Of a stretch of DNA of 64,000 nt, positions 25,811 through 35,450 are shown one piece after another. The stretch's first letter is position 1, and each line of letters opens with the position of its first letter. Below the pieces are notes generated by a model. The model saw nothing but the letters and a program-made list of their open reading frames with translations, was not told the DNA's origin and ran no database searches. The position numbers and the translations under genes were made by a program. This DNA comes from Cyclobacteriaceae bacterium (GTDB lineage Bacteria; Bacteroidota; Bacteroidia; Cytophagales; Cyclobacteriaceae): NCBI GenBank assembly GCA_013141055.1, contig JABFRS010000001.1, positions 1,488,001-1,552,000 on the forward strand. Reading direction: 5' to 3'.

Positions 25811-26727
25811 TTGTAGCCTGTGACGGTTTTGATATTCCCCAGCAAATTAGTGATCCTTAATTTCATTTTCCACCATGGCTCATTGTAGAGTTCAATTCGG
25901 GGAATTTCGAATTGTGAATCCTTTTCGGGATTGAAGATGGTCTGCTTTACCGCGAGCCCTGTTTTATAGCCAACCTCCTTACTGATATCAATCACTTTCT
26001 GATTATAGCTTCCCACAGGATAAGAAATAGTAGTAGGAAAATAGCCCAAATTCTTTTCAATAGCTTCCGCTGAGGTTAGAAGTTCGGAACGTATTTCGTT
26101 CACATGATCCATGGTGCCTAACATTCCATGAGCAGCGGTGTGCGAACCTATATAATGGCCCGCCTGACTAAGCTGCTTCAAGTCATTCCATGACATCATG
26201 TTCTTTGGAAACTCGACATCATTATAAGTTTGAAAGACTACTTCCAGCAACTGATTACGTTGCACATGTGACAGTTTCTTGATAACACCTTTGAACTTTT
26301 TAACGTAATTAATTCTGTCATCTGCAGAGAACAAATCTTCTACCCTCAATTCCTGTGGAAGAAAATTAAATCCTAAATGAATTTTAGAAATCCGTGTATG
26401 CCCAAAAGCATAGTCAAGCATAAAAGTCCACGTCGGAATATTCTTATCGATACAATCAGTTACTACATAAAAAGAAGCCTTGCAATTATACTTTGATAAT
26501 ATTTCCGCACCATACTCAATGTTGTCTTTATAGCCATCATCAAAAACAATTGTCGCAAACCTTCTTTTGCTATGAATTTCATCTGATTGAATTAAATCTT
26601 CAAGTCTGCGAACTTCATAATTCTTTGAAATGTATTGAATAGCTTTTTCGAAACGCGATACATCCATAGGATCCCAAAGGGGGTCACGAACAGGGCTTAC
26701 ACGATGAAACAAGAAATTACTTACCAT
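25807..26727 (-). CDS. polysaccharide deacetylase (NodB/CE4 domain)
   Basis: A 306-residue CE4-type enzyme without signal peptide. Motif 1 IVFDDGYKDN supplies the catalytic and metal-binding Asp; motif 2 SHTAAHG supplies the two metal His; ISYPVGSYN resembles motif 3. It removes an N- or O-acetyl group from a sugar, probably on the cytoplasmic side because no export signal is seen. Overlap with the formyltransferase suggests a deacetylate-then-formylate order, which is inference. Confidence 0.85.
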   Translation of the reverse strand: MVSNFLFHRVSPVRDPLWDPMDVSRFEKAIQYISKNYEVRRLEDLIQSDEIHSKRRFATIVFDDGYKDNIEYGAEILSKYNCKASFYVVTDCIDKNIPTWTFMLDYAFGHTRISKIHLGFNFLPQELRVEDLFSADDRINYVKKFKGVIKKLSHVQRNQLLEVVFQTYNDVEFPKNMMSWNDLKQLSQAGHYIGSHTAAHGMLGTMDHVNEIRSELLTSAEAIEKNLGYFPTTISYPVGSYNQKVIDISKEVGYKTGLAVKQTIFNPEKDSQFEIPRIELYNEPWWKMKLRITNLLGNIKTVTGYK

Positions 26728-26733
26728 AATACT

Positions 26734-27645
26734 TTAAGCAGCAGGTCGCGTCATCATGACAGAATGTACGTAGATATAAGCACTGTAAAGTTTATAACGC
26801 AAGGATTGAGGAAGACTTAGGAAAACTTTGGATTCGAACAATGGTTCCCACCGGTTTTCATTCCCGAAGAAGAATTTCTTAATGCCATCACCGGAGAGTG
26901 AGGCACTCCATTTAAAATGGTTCGGAAGTATTTTCTTGTATTCAGGATGTTTTTTCAATAGAACATACTTAGACATCATGTACTCCTTCTGACGACGAAC
27001 GTAAGGCAGTAACGTTGAAAAATCATCATGATATCCATTGATCTTAGGAATATAACGAATGGGAATCCCTTGCTGAAGAGCGCGAATCCCAAAATCAAAA
27101 TCTTCCGAATCTCTAAGTGTGGAATCAAATTCACCCACCTTCCAGAACGTCTTTTTTGTTAGAGAAAGATTGGCCGAAGTAATTCCATAATTGGCATATG
27201 AGATGGTGGTACTCTGCAACTCCCTCCATCCTGATTCAATAGTTCTTCTGTAATTCCAAAAGTCATTAAGTCTGGCCTTTTCAGGATCCATCTCCAGGTG
27301 ACCAAACATGATCTCGTTTTGATTTTCCAAATGAAAGTTCCTGTGAAGCTCTACGGCATCTTTAAAAAGCCTGATGTCATCATCAATAAAAATCAGAATT
27401 TCGCCTTTGGAAGCATTTACGCCTTCATTCTTTGCATGCGCCCTTCCCCTGTTTTCAATAAAATGAACACTCATGCGCGGAAGAATACCATCAAATCTCT
27501 TAATTACATCTTGTGTGTTGTCAGTGGATCCATCTATGATAATGACAACTTCAAAATCAGGAAATGTTTGCTGTGAAAGCGCAGTCAGTGCCGCTTCAAT
27601 TTTGTGAGCTCCGTTAAAGGTTGGAATGATGACACTGATATTCAT
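26734..27645 (-). CDS. glycosyltransferase family 2 (GT-A)
   Basis: A 303-residue GT-A enzyme: ISVIIPTFNGAHKIEAAL, VVIIIDGSTDNTQ, and the metal-binding IFIDDDIRLF. An acidic DSEDFDFGIR catalytic region follows. It is 6 bases after the Wzt stop and before the deacetylase. Confidence 0.88.
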   Translation of the reverse strand: MNISVIIPTFNGAHKIEAALTALSQQTFPDFEVVIIIDGSTDNTQDVIKRFDGILPRMSVHFIENRGRAHAKNEGVNASKGEILIFIDDDIRLFKDAVELHRNFHLENQNEIMFGHLEMDPEKARLNDFWNYRRTIESGWRELQSTTISYANYGITSANLSLTKKTFWKVGEFDSTLRDSEDFDFGIRALQQGIPIRYIPKINGYHDDFSTLLPYVRRQKEYMMSKYVLLKKHPEYKKILPNHFKWSASLSGDGIKKFFFGNENRWEPLFESKVFLSLPQSLRYKLYSAYIYVHSVMMTRPAA

Positions 27646-27650
27646 CCAGG

Positions 27651-28835
27651 CTATGATTGTATTCTCCCCTCATGCAGAAATGAAATATATCCTCTGTGCT
27701 GCTTGTCGTATGGAACAATGTCTCCTTCAGGAAGAGAAATATGGAAAGAGTTGAGATCATAAAAGTCACCCTGAACGGCATTCGATGAAATATAAATTCC
27801 CATGTGATAAATTCCATCCACCAGTTGAAGGCCATTTAATGTTCCTGAAAATATCAGATCATTCTTCTCCCGTGATTTTGACAACAACTCTTCACTTCGA
27901 AGATCAACGATGCCAATACGTTCATTCAATTCATTGTAGAGCAAAAGGGCAAGACCCGAAATCGTGTTAGGAGCGCTAGACGAAATACGAAACGAATAAT
28001 GAAGAGAGTCTCCAGAACTCAATTCACTCTTCTGAAAAACGAAATCATGCAATGATATTCCCTCTGCAAGCTTTATAACGGATCGATCTGTCTTTTTCTC
28101 TTCACGATTTTTAAGATACGTATGCATGACCTGATCCGGTGTGCCCATTGCTGTGATCTCCCCCTGATCAAGCAATAACGATCGGTTACATAATCGTGAA
28201 ACAGCAGCCATATTATGACTTACAAAAAGAATGGTTCTTCCGCTCTTTCTAACGTCGTCCATCTTTCCGAGACACTTCTTTTGAAATTCAGCATCACCCA
28301 CAGCTAATACTTCATCAATAATCAATATCTCAGGCTCAAGAAATGCGGCGACTGAGAATGCCAGGCGCAACTGCATTCCACTGGAATAATGCTTTAAGGG
28401 AGTATCAAGAAATTTCTCTGTTCCACTGAAGTCAATGATCTCATCAAATCTTGAAACAATTTCTTTTTTCTTCATGCCCATCAGTGAGCCGTTGAAAAAG
28501 ACATTCTCACGTCCGGTTAATTCAGGATGAAAACCCGTTCCAACTTCAAGCAAGCTGGCCATCCTTCCTCTTCCTTTTATTTTTCCTTCGGTGGGTGGAG
28601 TGATCTTCGAAAGGATTTTAAGCAGAGTGGATTTTCCTGCACCATTCTTTCCAATGATTCCAAGTGAATCTCCTGGATTGACATCGAAGGTGACATCTTT
28701 CAAAGCCCAGAAATCTTCTTCCCTGGGAGAAGATCTAAGAACGTTTGACATTCGGTCACGAAGACTCAGATACGATTCCTGGTGATGGATCGTAAATTTC
28801 TTTGAAACGCTATGCAATTCAAGAACTGGCTTCAT
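27651..28835 (-). CDS. wzt: polysaccharide ABC exporter, ATP-binding subunit (Wzt type)
   Basis: A 394-residue ATPase. Walker A GKNGAGKST at residues 62-70, signature YSSGMQLRLAF, Walker B ILIIDEVLAVGD, and switch His in FVSHNM. After about residue 240 there is a beta-rich extension of some 150 residues like the Wzt carbohydrate-binding domain that recognises the finished O-antigen end. With Wzm it exports undecaprenyl-linked polysaccharide. The extension suggests that chain termination or a terminal modification is read before export. Confidence 0.88.
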   Translation of the reverse strand: MKPVLELHSVSKKFTIHHQESYLSLRDRMSNVLRSSPREEDFWALKDVTFDVNPGDSLGIIGKNGAGKSTLLKILSKITPPTEGKIKGRGRMASLLEVGTGFHPELTGRENVFFNGSLMGMKKKEIVSRFDEIIDFSGTEKFLDTPLKHYSSGMQLRLAFSVAAFLEPEILIIDEVLAVGDAEFQKKCLGKMDDVRKSGRTILFVSHNMAAVSRLCNRSLLLDQGEITAMGTPDQVMHTYLKNREEKKTDRSVIKLAEGISLHDFVFQKSELSSGDSLHYSFRISSSAPNTISGLALLLYNELNERIGIVDLRSEELLSKSREKNDLIFSGTLNGLQLVDGIYHMGIYISSNAVQGDFYDLNSFHISLPEGDIVPYDKQHRGYISFLHEGRIQS

Positions 28836-29662
28836 GATAAATCGGCGAAGTACATTTCAGTTCTTTTAAAGTATAAAATCCCGGTCAGCAACATGATGAC
28901 TCCGGAAACAATACTGATAGTAACCATCTCAGTATTCATCATGCCGCCATTGAAAGGTGCACGGAAAATCTCAATAGCAGCGTACATGGGATTTAGCGCC
29001 AGAAGAATTTCTATCCACTTCTGTTTGACCATCATCTGAGGATAGATCACAGGAGAAAGAAAAAGTAAAGCCTGTACGAGAAATGGGATAACGTATCGAA
29101 AGTCGCGATACTTAATATTCAATGCAGCCAGCCAGCAGCCAGGGCCAAATGTAGCGATGCAGGAAAAAAGTATTCCCAGAGGCCAGAATAATATTGCTGA
29201 TGATATATCAATGGAGGGCGAATACCAGAACAGCATGCCAATAAATACAATGAAAGCAAAGCACAGATCAACTAATGATGAGAGAATGGAGCTGATGGGA
29301 ATGATCAGTCGGGGAAAATAAATTTTCTTGATAATGTTTGAATTGGTCACCATGCTATTTCCAGCATTGGTGATGCCATTGGAGAATAGATTCCAGAGGA
29401 TCAATCCTGAGAAAACAAATAAGGGATAGGGAAGACCAGTACTTTGAATGCCCATTCCACGACTAAAGAACAGGGTAAAGATCAGCATCATGAAGAGTGG
29501 CTGGAGAACGGCCCAAAAAATTCCCAATACCGTCTGCTTGTATTTTACTTTAACATCTCTCCAGGTAAAAAAATAAAAGAGCTCACGGTATTGCCAGATT
29601 TCACTCAGGCCAAGCGATAACTTTCCGGGTGGGTTTATAACAAATTCATCATTGTCCTTCAT
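28832..29662 (-). CDS. wzm: polysaccharide ABC exporter, permease subunit (Wzm type)
   Basis: A 276-residue ABC-2 permease with six predicted membrane helices, preceded by WRDVKVKYKQTVLGIFWAVLQPL, typical of O-antigen/teichoic-acid exporters. ATG 29662 is preferred to a TTG eight codons upstream. It overlaps wzt by ATGA (28832-28835) and is the first gene of the 13-gene minus-strand series. Confidence 0.9.
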   Translation of the reverse strand: MKDNDEFVINPPGKLSLGLSEIWQYRELFYFFTWRDVKVKYKQTVLGIFWAVLQPLFMMLIFTLFFSRGMGIQSTGLPYPLFVFSGLILWNLFSNGITNAGNSMVTNSNIIKKIYFPRLIIPISSILSSLVDLCFAFIVFIGMLFWYSPSIDISSAILFWPLGILFSCIATFGPGCWLAALNIKYRDFRYVIPFLVQALLFLSPVIYPQMMVKQKWIEILLALNPMYAAIEIFRAPFNGGMMNTEMVTISIVSGVIMLLTGILYFKRTEMYFADLS

Positions 29663-29693
29663 TGAAGACTGGGCAATTTCTCTCAAAAGTGCG

Positions 29694-29701
29694 CAAAATT
29701 A
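29694..29701 (-). promoter_or_regulatory. possible -7 box of the polysaccharide operon
   Basis: Minus-strand TAATTTTG fits TAnnTTTG, 31 bases upstream of the Wzm ATG. No clear -33 TTTG is found at the expected distance. If real it drives the whole series down to 16366 or 12784. Confidence 0.38.
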
Positions 29702-29791
29702 TGGAGAGATCATTATTTTGGTTTCACCATCTCTTTTTCATTAGCGACACACCTTTCCGAATCATTATGTTTTTATACTATCTTTCTTTTT

Positions 29792-30877
29792 GTGACTAAA
29801 AAATGCATTGCATTCATCTGCCCCTATCCCGTTGGACAATCTCCATCGCAACGATTCAGGTTTGAGCAGTACTTTGAACTCTTAAGCAGCAATAACTTTG
29901 AATATCATGTTTATCCCTTCCTGGGAGTTTCCTCTTGGAAAATTCTTTACAAAAAAGGTAATTCTGTTAGGAAGATCTTTGGGATCTTAAGTGGCTTTAC
30001 AAAAAGGTTTGGCCTGCTGTTTAATATTGGAAAATTCGATTTCATCTTCATTCACCGTGAAGCAACTCCGATCGGGCCGCCTTTTTTTGAATGGATGATT
30101 GCAAATTTCTTTCGGAAGAAGATCATTTACGACTTTGATGATGCAATCTGGCTGGCCAATACTTCTGATGAAAATAAGATTATTTCTGGGTTAAAATGGC
30201 ATCACAAGTTCAATGTCATCTGCAATGCCAGCTACCGTCTAAGCTGTGGAAATCAATTTCTGGCCGACTACGCTCTGCAATTCAACAATGCTTTAATCGT
30301 AAATCCTACAACAATTGATACAATTCATCATCATAATCCGGACAAACATCCAATAGCACAAAATAAAAATAAAATCATCATTGGCTGGACAGGCTCCCAT
30401 TCAACATTGCCATACTTAACTCCACTCCTTCCAGTTATTGAAACTCTATGGAAAAAATATCCTGAAATTGAATTGCTCATCATAGCTGATAAAAATCCTG
30501 AATGGCAACAACCCTTTATAAATTTTGTTCAATGGTCAAAAGACACGGAAATAGATGACCTGATGAAAATTGATATTGGGATTATGCCTATGCCAAATGA
30601 AACATGGACTAAGGGAAAGTGCGGCTTCAAGGCCTTACAATATATGAGTCTTAAGAAACCGGCACTCGTTTCACCCGTTGGAGTCAACTCTGAAATCGTT
30701 GATCAAGTCGTGAACGGATTTCTTTGTTCAACGGAAGAAGACTGGATTCAGCATCTTGAGTATTTACTTCATCATCCTGAAGCGCGTAAAACAATGGGAG
30801 AAAAAGGAAGAGAAAAAGTAGAGAAATATTATTCCGTTTCTTCCAACTCTTCAACATTCCTGTCGCTGTTTGAATAG
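29792..30877 (+). CDS. glycosyltransferase-like protein (GT-B)
   Basis: A 361-residue protein with a GT-B layout: FICPYPVGQSPSQRFRFEQYF at the N-terminus, IYDFDDAIW in the middle, and a C-terminal half with IIIGWTGSHSTLPYL, KCGFKALQYMSLKKPALVSPVG. The start is GTG at 29792; no in-frame ATG lies near. It is divergent from wzm, and its last 49 bases overlap the 3' end of the convergent Wzy-like gene. Confidence 0.78.
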   Translation: MTKKCIAFICPYPVGQSPSQRFRFEQYFELLSSNNFEYHVYPFLGVSSWKILYKKGNSVRKIFGILSGFTKRFGLLFNIGKFDFIFIHREATPIGPPFFEWMIANFFRKKIIYDFDDAIWLANTSDENKIISGLKWHHKFNVICNASYRLSCGNQFLADYALQFNNALIVNPTTIDTIHHHNPDKHPIAQNKNKIIIGWTGSHSTLPYLTPLLPVIETLWKKYPEIELLIIADKNPEWQQPFINFVQWSKDTEIDDLMKIDIGIMPMPNETWTKGKCGFKALQYMSLKKPALVSPVGVNSEIVDQVVNGFLCSTEEDWIQHLEYLLHHPEARKTMGEKGREKVEKYYSVSSNSSTFLSLFE

Positions 30878-32160
30878 TTCATCAGGATGACAAGTGCCAG
30901 CATGTAGAATGGCAGCAAAGGAATCTTATACCGTGTGAGCGTTCCAAAATTAAATGTTGAAATACCAACAGCAAATGCAAAGCTGATGGAGAATGCAAGG
31001 CAGAACAGAACGTTGTAATTTGTTAGCCCAAGAAATATCTGCCTGAAGTTCCTGACAATAATGTAAAGCGTAAATATCAACAGGAAACTACTTTCGATCG
31101 CAGACACCAACATGAGAGGATTTCTCACTTCCCAGAGATAAGGTCTGAAAAGAGAAACATTTATAGCAGCCGGGGCCGCCAGTATCATTCCAGCGGGTGT
31201 CCAGTCTTCAATATCCAAAGTATACCCTGATCCGGCATCTCGTCCCGTCCAATACCTGATATCATATGCGGTGATACGGGCCGTCTTGGCAAGATTACCG
31301 ACCGAATACTTCGCGTCGTCTTCACCAATCTTAACGATTGAATAAATACTGGAAACCAAAACCAACGTTACTACGAGCGGAACCAGCAGCATTTTAAGAA
31401 CAGTTGATCGGATTCTTCCAAAGTTGTAAGCAACAATCCAGACAATGATAGCAGGAAGGTAAACCTGAAGGATAAAGATCTTAACACTGAAAATAACATA
31501 GAGAGAAATGAGCAATGCTACCACAGACCAGAATGAGCCTTTCCTTTCAATGAACAGCAAATGAAAGTGATATGTGGCTACACCCAGGCAACTAATGATC
31601 ACCGTATCCTTTAAAACCCCACTACCCCAAAAAAACACTGAGGGAATAAAGAGAGTGGCAACTGCTATCCCGCGATGGAACCTGGGAAATTCTTTATAGA
31701 ATGTTAAGTAAAGCATCCACATAGCAGCAAAACTTCCCGCTCCAAATAAAACAGCTGTTGCAGAGTATGAAGAGAAAGTCAGCAAATCAAACAACGCAGC
31801 AATTCTGATAACAAAATATGAACTATGATCCCTATAGAAATAGATTCGTGAAGAGTACTCGTAAATACCCGTACTATTGCTTCCGTCATTTAACAAAAGC
31901 TTGAGACCAATGTCTGGAGAATCTGTAAATGCCTCCCAGACAACCCGACTGCCATTGGTATGATAGTTAAAGGTATCGCCTCCACTATAATAAAACTGAT
32001 AGATGAACCCGAGCGCAATTGCTCCGAGTATTCGAACTGTAAGGGCTGGGAAAAAATATCCTCTGTTAATTTGATCGGTTACATGAGGCCGAATCACATA
32101 CGCACCTGCATAGATGAGCAGAATAATGATTGGCGTAACAAGTAAGTCGCGTAATTCCAA
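30829..32160 (-). CDS. polytopic membrane protein, possible Wzy-like polysaccharide polymerase
   Basis: A 443-residue protein with about ten hydrophobic helices and a large loop (about residues 55-115, YSGGDTFNYHTNGSRV ... YFYRDHSSYF). Size, helix number and position beside sugar-nucleotide genes suggest a polymerase or a membrane glycosyltransferase; no motif proves it. The start is TTG at 32160, 6 bases after the fcl stop; an overlapping ATG at 32167 is in another frame. The C-terminus overlaps the convergent glycosyltransferase. Confidence 0.6.
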   Translation of the reverse strand: MELRDLLVTPIIILLIYAGAYVIRPHVTDQINRGYFFPALTVRILGAIALGFIYQFYYSGGDTFNYHTNGSRVVWEAFTDSPDIGLKLLLNDGSNSTGIYEYSSRIYFYRDHSSYFVIRIAALFDLLTFSSYSATAVLFGAGSFAAMWMLYLTFYKEFPRFHRGIAVATLFIPSVFFWGSGVLKDTVIISCLGVATYHFHLLFIERKGSFWSVVALLISLYVIFSVKIFILQVYLPAIIVWIVAYNFGRIRSTVLKMLLVPLVVTLVLVSSIYSIVKIGEDDAKYSVGNLAKTARITAYDIRYWTGRDAGSGYTLDIEDWTPAGMILAAPAAINVSLFRPYLWEVRNPLMLVSAIESSFLLIFTLYIIVRNFRQIFLGLTNYNVLFCLAFSISFAFAVGISTFNFGTLTRYKIPLLPFYMLALVILMNYSNSDRNVEELEETE

Positions 32161-32166
32161 TAGGCA

Positions 32167-33096
32167 TTACTTTAAAGAAAGATCGAGGTCCTTATAAACC
32201 ATGCGAAGACCTTCTTCGAGTTCAATTTTATGTTTCCATCCGAGTTGATGGATTTTTGAAACATCCATCAACTTGCGTGGTGTACCATCTGGTTTCGTGG
32301 TGTCATATTCGATAGTGCCAGAATATCCAGCCACTTTCGCTATTAATTTTGCAAGAGAATCGATAGTGAGATCAGAGCCTGTGCCAATGTTAAGAAAACC
32401 AGGTTCATTAAAATTGTTCATCAGAAAAAGAGATGCCTCAGCAAGATCATCGACATGAAGAAACTCGCGCATCGGAGTTCCTGTTCCCCATACGCTGACG
32501 GTGGTTTCCTTTTGCTTTGCAGCATCATGAAACTTCTTCAGCAATGCTGGTATCACATGCGATGTCTGAAGATTGTAGTTATCATTTGGCCCGTAGAGAT
32601 TTGTGGGCATCGCTGAAATAAAATTACAGCCATACTGAGAACGGTAAGCATCACACATTTTTATCCCTGCGATTTTCGCGATAGCATAAGGTTCATTGGT
32701 AGGCTCCAGAAGACCGGTCAGCAATGATTCTTCTTTCAATGGCTGAGGAGCCATCTTGGGATAAATACAGGAACTTCCAAGAAAAAGAAGTTTCCTGACC
32801 TGATTTTTGTACGATTGATGGATCACATTATTTTGGATCATCATGTTATCATAAAGGAATTCAGCCCTGTAAGTATTATTGGCTACTATACCTCCAACTT
32901 TTGCAGCAGCGAGAAAAACATATTCAGGCTTCTCCGACTCAAAGAATTTTTCTACAGCCACATGATCACGAAGATCAAGTTCCTTCGATGTCTTTAGAAC
33001 AAAATTGGTAAATCCGTCTTTTTTTAACTTTCGCAGGATGGCAGAGCCAACCATTCCTCTATGACCTGCTACAAATATCCTCGATTGACTGTTCAT
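32167..33096 (-). CDS. fcl: GDP-L-fucose synthase
   Basis: A 309-residue bifunctional epimerase/reductase converting GDP-4-keto-6-deoxymannose to GDP-L-fucose. Motifs: NADP-binding [34 protein letters not shown], and catalytic YAIAKIAG (YxxxK). It overlaps gmd by ATGA (33093-33096), which matches the pathway order. Confidence 0.95.
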   Translation of the reverse strand: MNSQSRIFVAGHRGMVGSAILRKLKKDGFTNFVLKTSKELDLRDHVAVEKFFESEKPEYVFLAAAKVGGIVANNTYRAEFLYDNMMIQNNVIHQSYKNQVRKLLFLGSSCIYPKMAPQPLKEESLLTGLLEPTNEPYAIAKIAGIKMCDAYRSQYGCNFISAMPTNLYGPNDNYNLQTSHVIPALLKKFHDAAKQKETTVSVWGTGTPMREFLHVDDLAEASLFLMNNFNEPGFLNIGTGSDLTIDSLAKLIAKVAGYSGTIEYDTTKPDGTPRKLMDVSKIHQLGWKHKIELEEGLRMVYKDLDLSLK

Positions 33097-34211
33097 GATT
33101 CGGTACGCCTAACAACCTTAAAGCCACCCTTTTTAAGAACGATATCTTTTTTGAATAACTCAAGGTCTGCTGCGACCATTTCATTCACCAGTTCAGGCAA
33201 TGTAGTGCGTGGCACCCATCCCAGCTTTTCCTTAGCCTTCGTAGCATCACCTATCAGCAATTCTACTTCGGTAGGTCTGTAATATCGCGGGTCAATCTCA
33301 ATTACAGTTTGGCCAATATTCAGTTTGATCTCAGAATTTTTAATGGATTCAACAATCCCAATTTCCTTTTCACCTTTTCCTTTAAAGGAGACGATGATTC
33401 CTGCTGCTTCGAAAGCCATCTTACAAAAATCCCTGACGGAAGTTTTCTTACCGGTCGCCACCACAAAATCTTCCGCTACAGGTGCCTGAAGCATGCGCCA
33501 CATCACCTCCACATAATCCTTGGCATGACCCCAATCGCGTTCAGCGTCCAGATTCCCAAGAAATATTTTATCATCAAGTCCCAATGCTATCTGCGCAACG
33601 CCTCTTGTGATCTTTCTGGTAACAAAAGTTTCTCCCCTTAATGGGCTTTCGTGATTGAAAAGAATTCCATTAACAGCAAACATATTGTATGCTTCACGAT
33701 AATTTACCGTGATCCAGTAAGCGTAAAGTTTTGCAACTCCATAAGGAGATCTTGGATAAAACGGAGTGGTTTCCCTTTGAGGAATTTCCTGAACCAGTCC
33801 ATAAAGCTCAGAAGTACTTGCCTGATAGAATCTTGTTTTCTCAGTAAGTCGCAACAAACGAATTGCCTCCAGAATTCTTAGCGTTCCAATTCCATCAGCA
33901 TTAGCAACGTACTCAGGTTCTTCGAAAGATACTTTTACATGGCTCATTGCGCCCAGATTATAAATTTCATCTGGCTCAACATCCTTGACAATACGGGTGA
34001 TATTCAAGGCATCTGTCAGATCTCCATAATGAAGATGGAAACTGGAATTCTTCTCATGGGGATCAAGATATAAATGATCGATCCGTGAAGTGTTGATCAT
34101 CGAGGATCTCCTTTTAATACCATGAACTTCATAACCTTTTGAGAGCAGTAGTTCACTCAAATAGGCTCCATCCTGGCCGGTAACTCCTGTAATCAATGCA
34201 CGTTTTTTCAT
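33093..34211 (-). CDS. gmd: GDP-mannose 4,6-dehydratase
   Basis: A 372-residue enzyme forming GDP-4-keto-6-deoxymannose. Motifs: [56 protein letters not shown] (catalytic Thr/Ser/Glu region), and [10 protein letters not shown] (YxxxK). Normal length. With manC (about 42-43 kb) and fcl it completes GDP-mannose to GDP-fucose. Confidence 0.96.
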   Translation of the reverse strand: MKKRALITGVTGQDGAYLSELLLSKGYEVHGIKRRSSMINTSRIDHLYLDPHEKNSSFHLHYGDLTDALNITRIVKDVEPDEIYNLGAMSHVKVSFEEPEYVANADGIGTLRILEAIRLLRLTEKTRFYQASTSELYGLVQEIPQRETTPFYPRSPYGVAKLYAYWITVNYREAYNMFAVNGILFNHESPLRGETFVTRKITRGVAQIALGLDDKIFLGNLDAERDWGHAKDYVEVMWRMLQAPVAEDFVVATGKKTSVRDFCKMAFEAAGIIVSFKGKGEKEIGIVESIKNSEIKLNIGQTVIEIDPRYYRPTEVELLIGDATKAKEKLGWVPRTTLPELVNEMVAADLELFKKDIVLKKGGFKVVRRTES

Positions 34212-34220
34212 TATTTTATT

Positions 34221-35414
34221 TTAATCTTCTTTCTCCAAATTTTTCAGCCTTCGCTTTGCATCCTTGAAGGCTTCATCCTTGCGACCTGCCTTATCCTTCA
34301 CTTCTTTAAAGTATTTCCTGGCTTCTGCCGTGTTTCCCTCTTTGCTGGCAATTTCCCCGAGGGCTATCAAAGAGTAAAGATAATACCCTGAATCAGTTGC
34401 ACCACTCTGTAACGAGAATTGTACCGCCTGCAAATAGTACTTTTTAGCCATATCCTGCTGTCTCCGCCCCTCTCCCAACTGCCCTAAAAAGAATGCTGCA
34501 TACCTTCCGCTGGTAGCTTCATAGCCAGCCTTAGAGCTATCGATTCTATTTAATATTTCTTTAGACTCACGCTCCATGTCGGTGTATAGTCCCCGCGCAT
34601 ACAACATTCTTGCATAGTACCGATGAAAATATGGATTATCGGGATACGTCTGGTGAAGGTATTCGGAAAGTTGAAGAGCTTGTTCATTTTTGTTTTCATA
34701 GCTATTCCAGATACGCATTAACCAAACCATGGCTTCTGTCCGGGTGTAGAAAGCATTGTATGAAACCTCCTTAAGCTGTTTAAGACCAAGCTCTTTATCT
34801 CCTTTCGGAAAAAACCAAAGAATAGGTTTTAAAGCTGGATAGTTTTCAGGCACCCAAACAGAAAAATAATTATAGAGCGCATCACCAAATAATAGTTCAG
34901 GGCTTAGATAATTCTTCTTCTTACACTCTTCAAGATAACCGAGAGCTTTTTTTCCTGCGACCGCAGCTTTTCTCCATTCTTTACGCTCTTCATCTGAATA
35001 TAGTCTTCCTTTAAAACCGTATGCTGCCGCCAGAAAAAATGCAGACTCGGTTGCATACTCCGGATTTTTATCATGAAGGTGTTCAGCAACCATAATTGTG
35101 CTGTCCATGTATGCCAGGAATCTTTCATCATGAGACCGGTCATTCGTGCTGGGCATAATCTTCCACCACTCACTCAGACCCAACAGGAAATATGGTAATG
35201 GATGCCACGCATACTTTTGCTTGAACCATCTGAATTGCTGTTCCGCTTTTGCAAACTTAAAATTGTAAAGATCGTTCAAAGCCTCTGTGGTTTCGATCTG
35301 AACGTTCAGGCTGGAAATCAATATAATAGTTGTGTCTTTTTTTGCCTGAGCAGAGGCAGAAAAGGAAATAAACCCCGTTAAAAGGGCAACTAAAATTTTA
35401 AACCTATATTTCAC
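34221..35414 (-). CDS. secreted tetratricopeptide-repeat protein
   Basis: A 397-residue protein with a signal peptide (MKYRFKILVALLTGFISFSASAQ) and TPR-like helix pairs across most of its length, ending in a Lys/Glu-rich tail. It probably acts in the periplasm as a scaffold. The start is GTG at 35414, supported by the signal peptide; no in-frame ATG precedes it. It is 9 bases before gmd and is likely the first gene of the TPR-gmd-fcl-polymerase unit. Confidence 0.75.
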   Translation of the reverse strand: MKYRFKILVALLTGFISFSASAQAKKDTTIILISSLNVQIETTEALNDLYNFKFAKAEQQFRWFKQKYAWHPLPYFLLGLSEWWKIMPSTNDRSHDERFLAYMDSTIMVAEHLHDKNPEYATESAFFLAAAYGFKGRLYSDEERKEWRKAAVAGKKALGYLEECKKKNYLSPELLFGDALYNYFSVWVPENYPALKPILWFFPKGDKELGLKQLKEVSYNAFYTRTEAMVWLMRIWNSYENKNEQALQLSEYLHQTYPDNPYFHRYYARMLYARGLYTDMERESKEILNRIDSSKAGYEATSGRYAAFFLGQLGEGRRQQDMAKKYYLQAVQFSLQSGATDSGYYLYSLIALGEIASKEGNTAEARKYFKEVKDKAGRKDEAFKDAKRRLKNLEKED

Positions 35415-35419
35415 GGTCG

Positions 35420-35427
35420 CAAAAGTA
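35420..35427 (-). promoter_or_regulatory. possible -7 box of the TPR-gmd-fcl unit
   Basis: Minus-strand TACTTTTG ends 5 bases before the GTG start at 35414. If used, transcription would begin almost at the start codon. Confidence 0.28.
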
Positions 35428-35450
35428 ACACCCAGATTTCAGTAATCAGT

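Noticed and set aside
16366-29662. A horizontally acquired genomic island with mobile ends.
   Set aside because: I see no integrase, transposase, tRNA boundary or direct repeats at the ends. Base composition was not computed, so transfer remains possible but unsupported.
32101-32167. An ATG at 32167 overlapping the fcl stop as start of the Wzy-like protein.
   Set aside because: It is in another frame and would yield an unrelated short peptide; the membrane protein needs the TTG at 32160.
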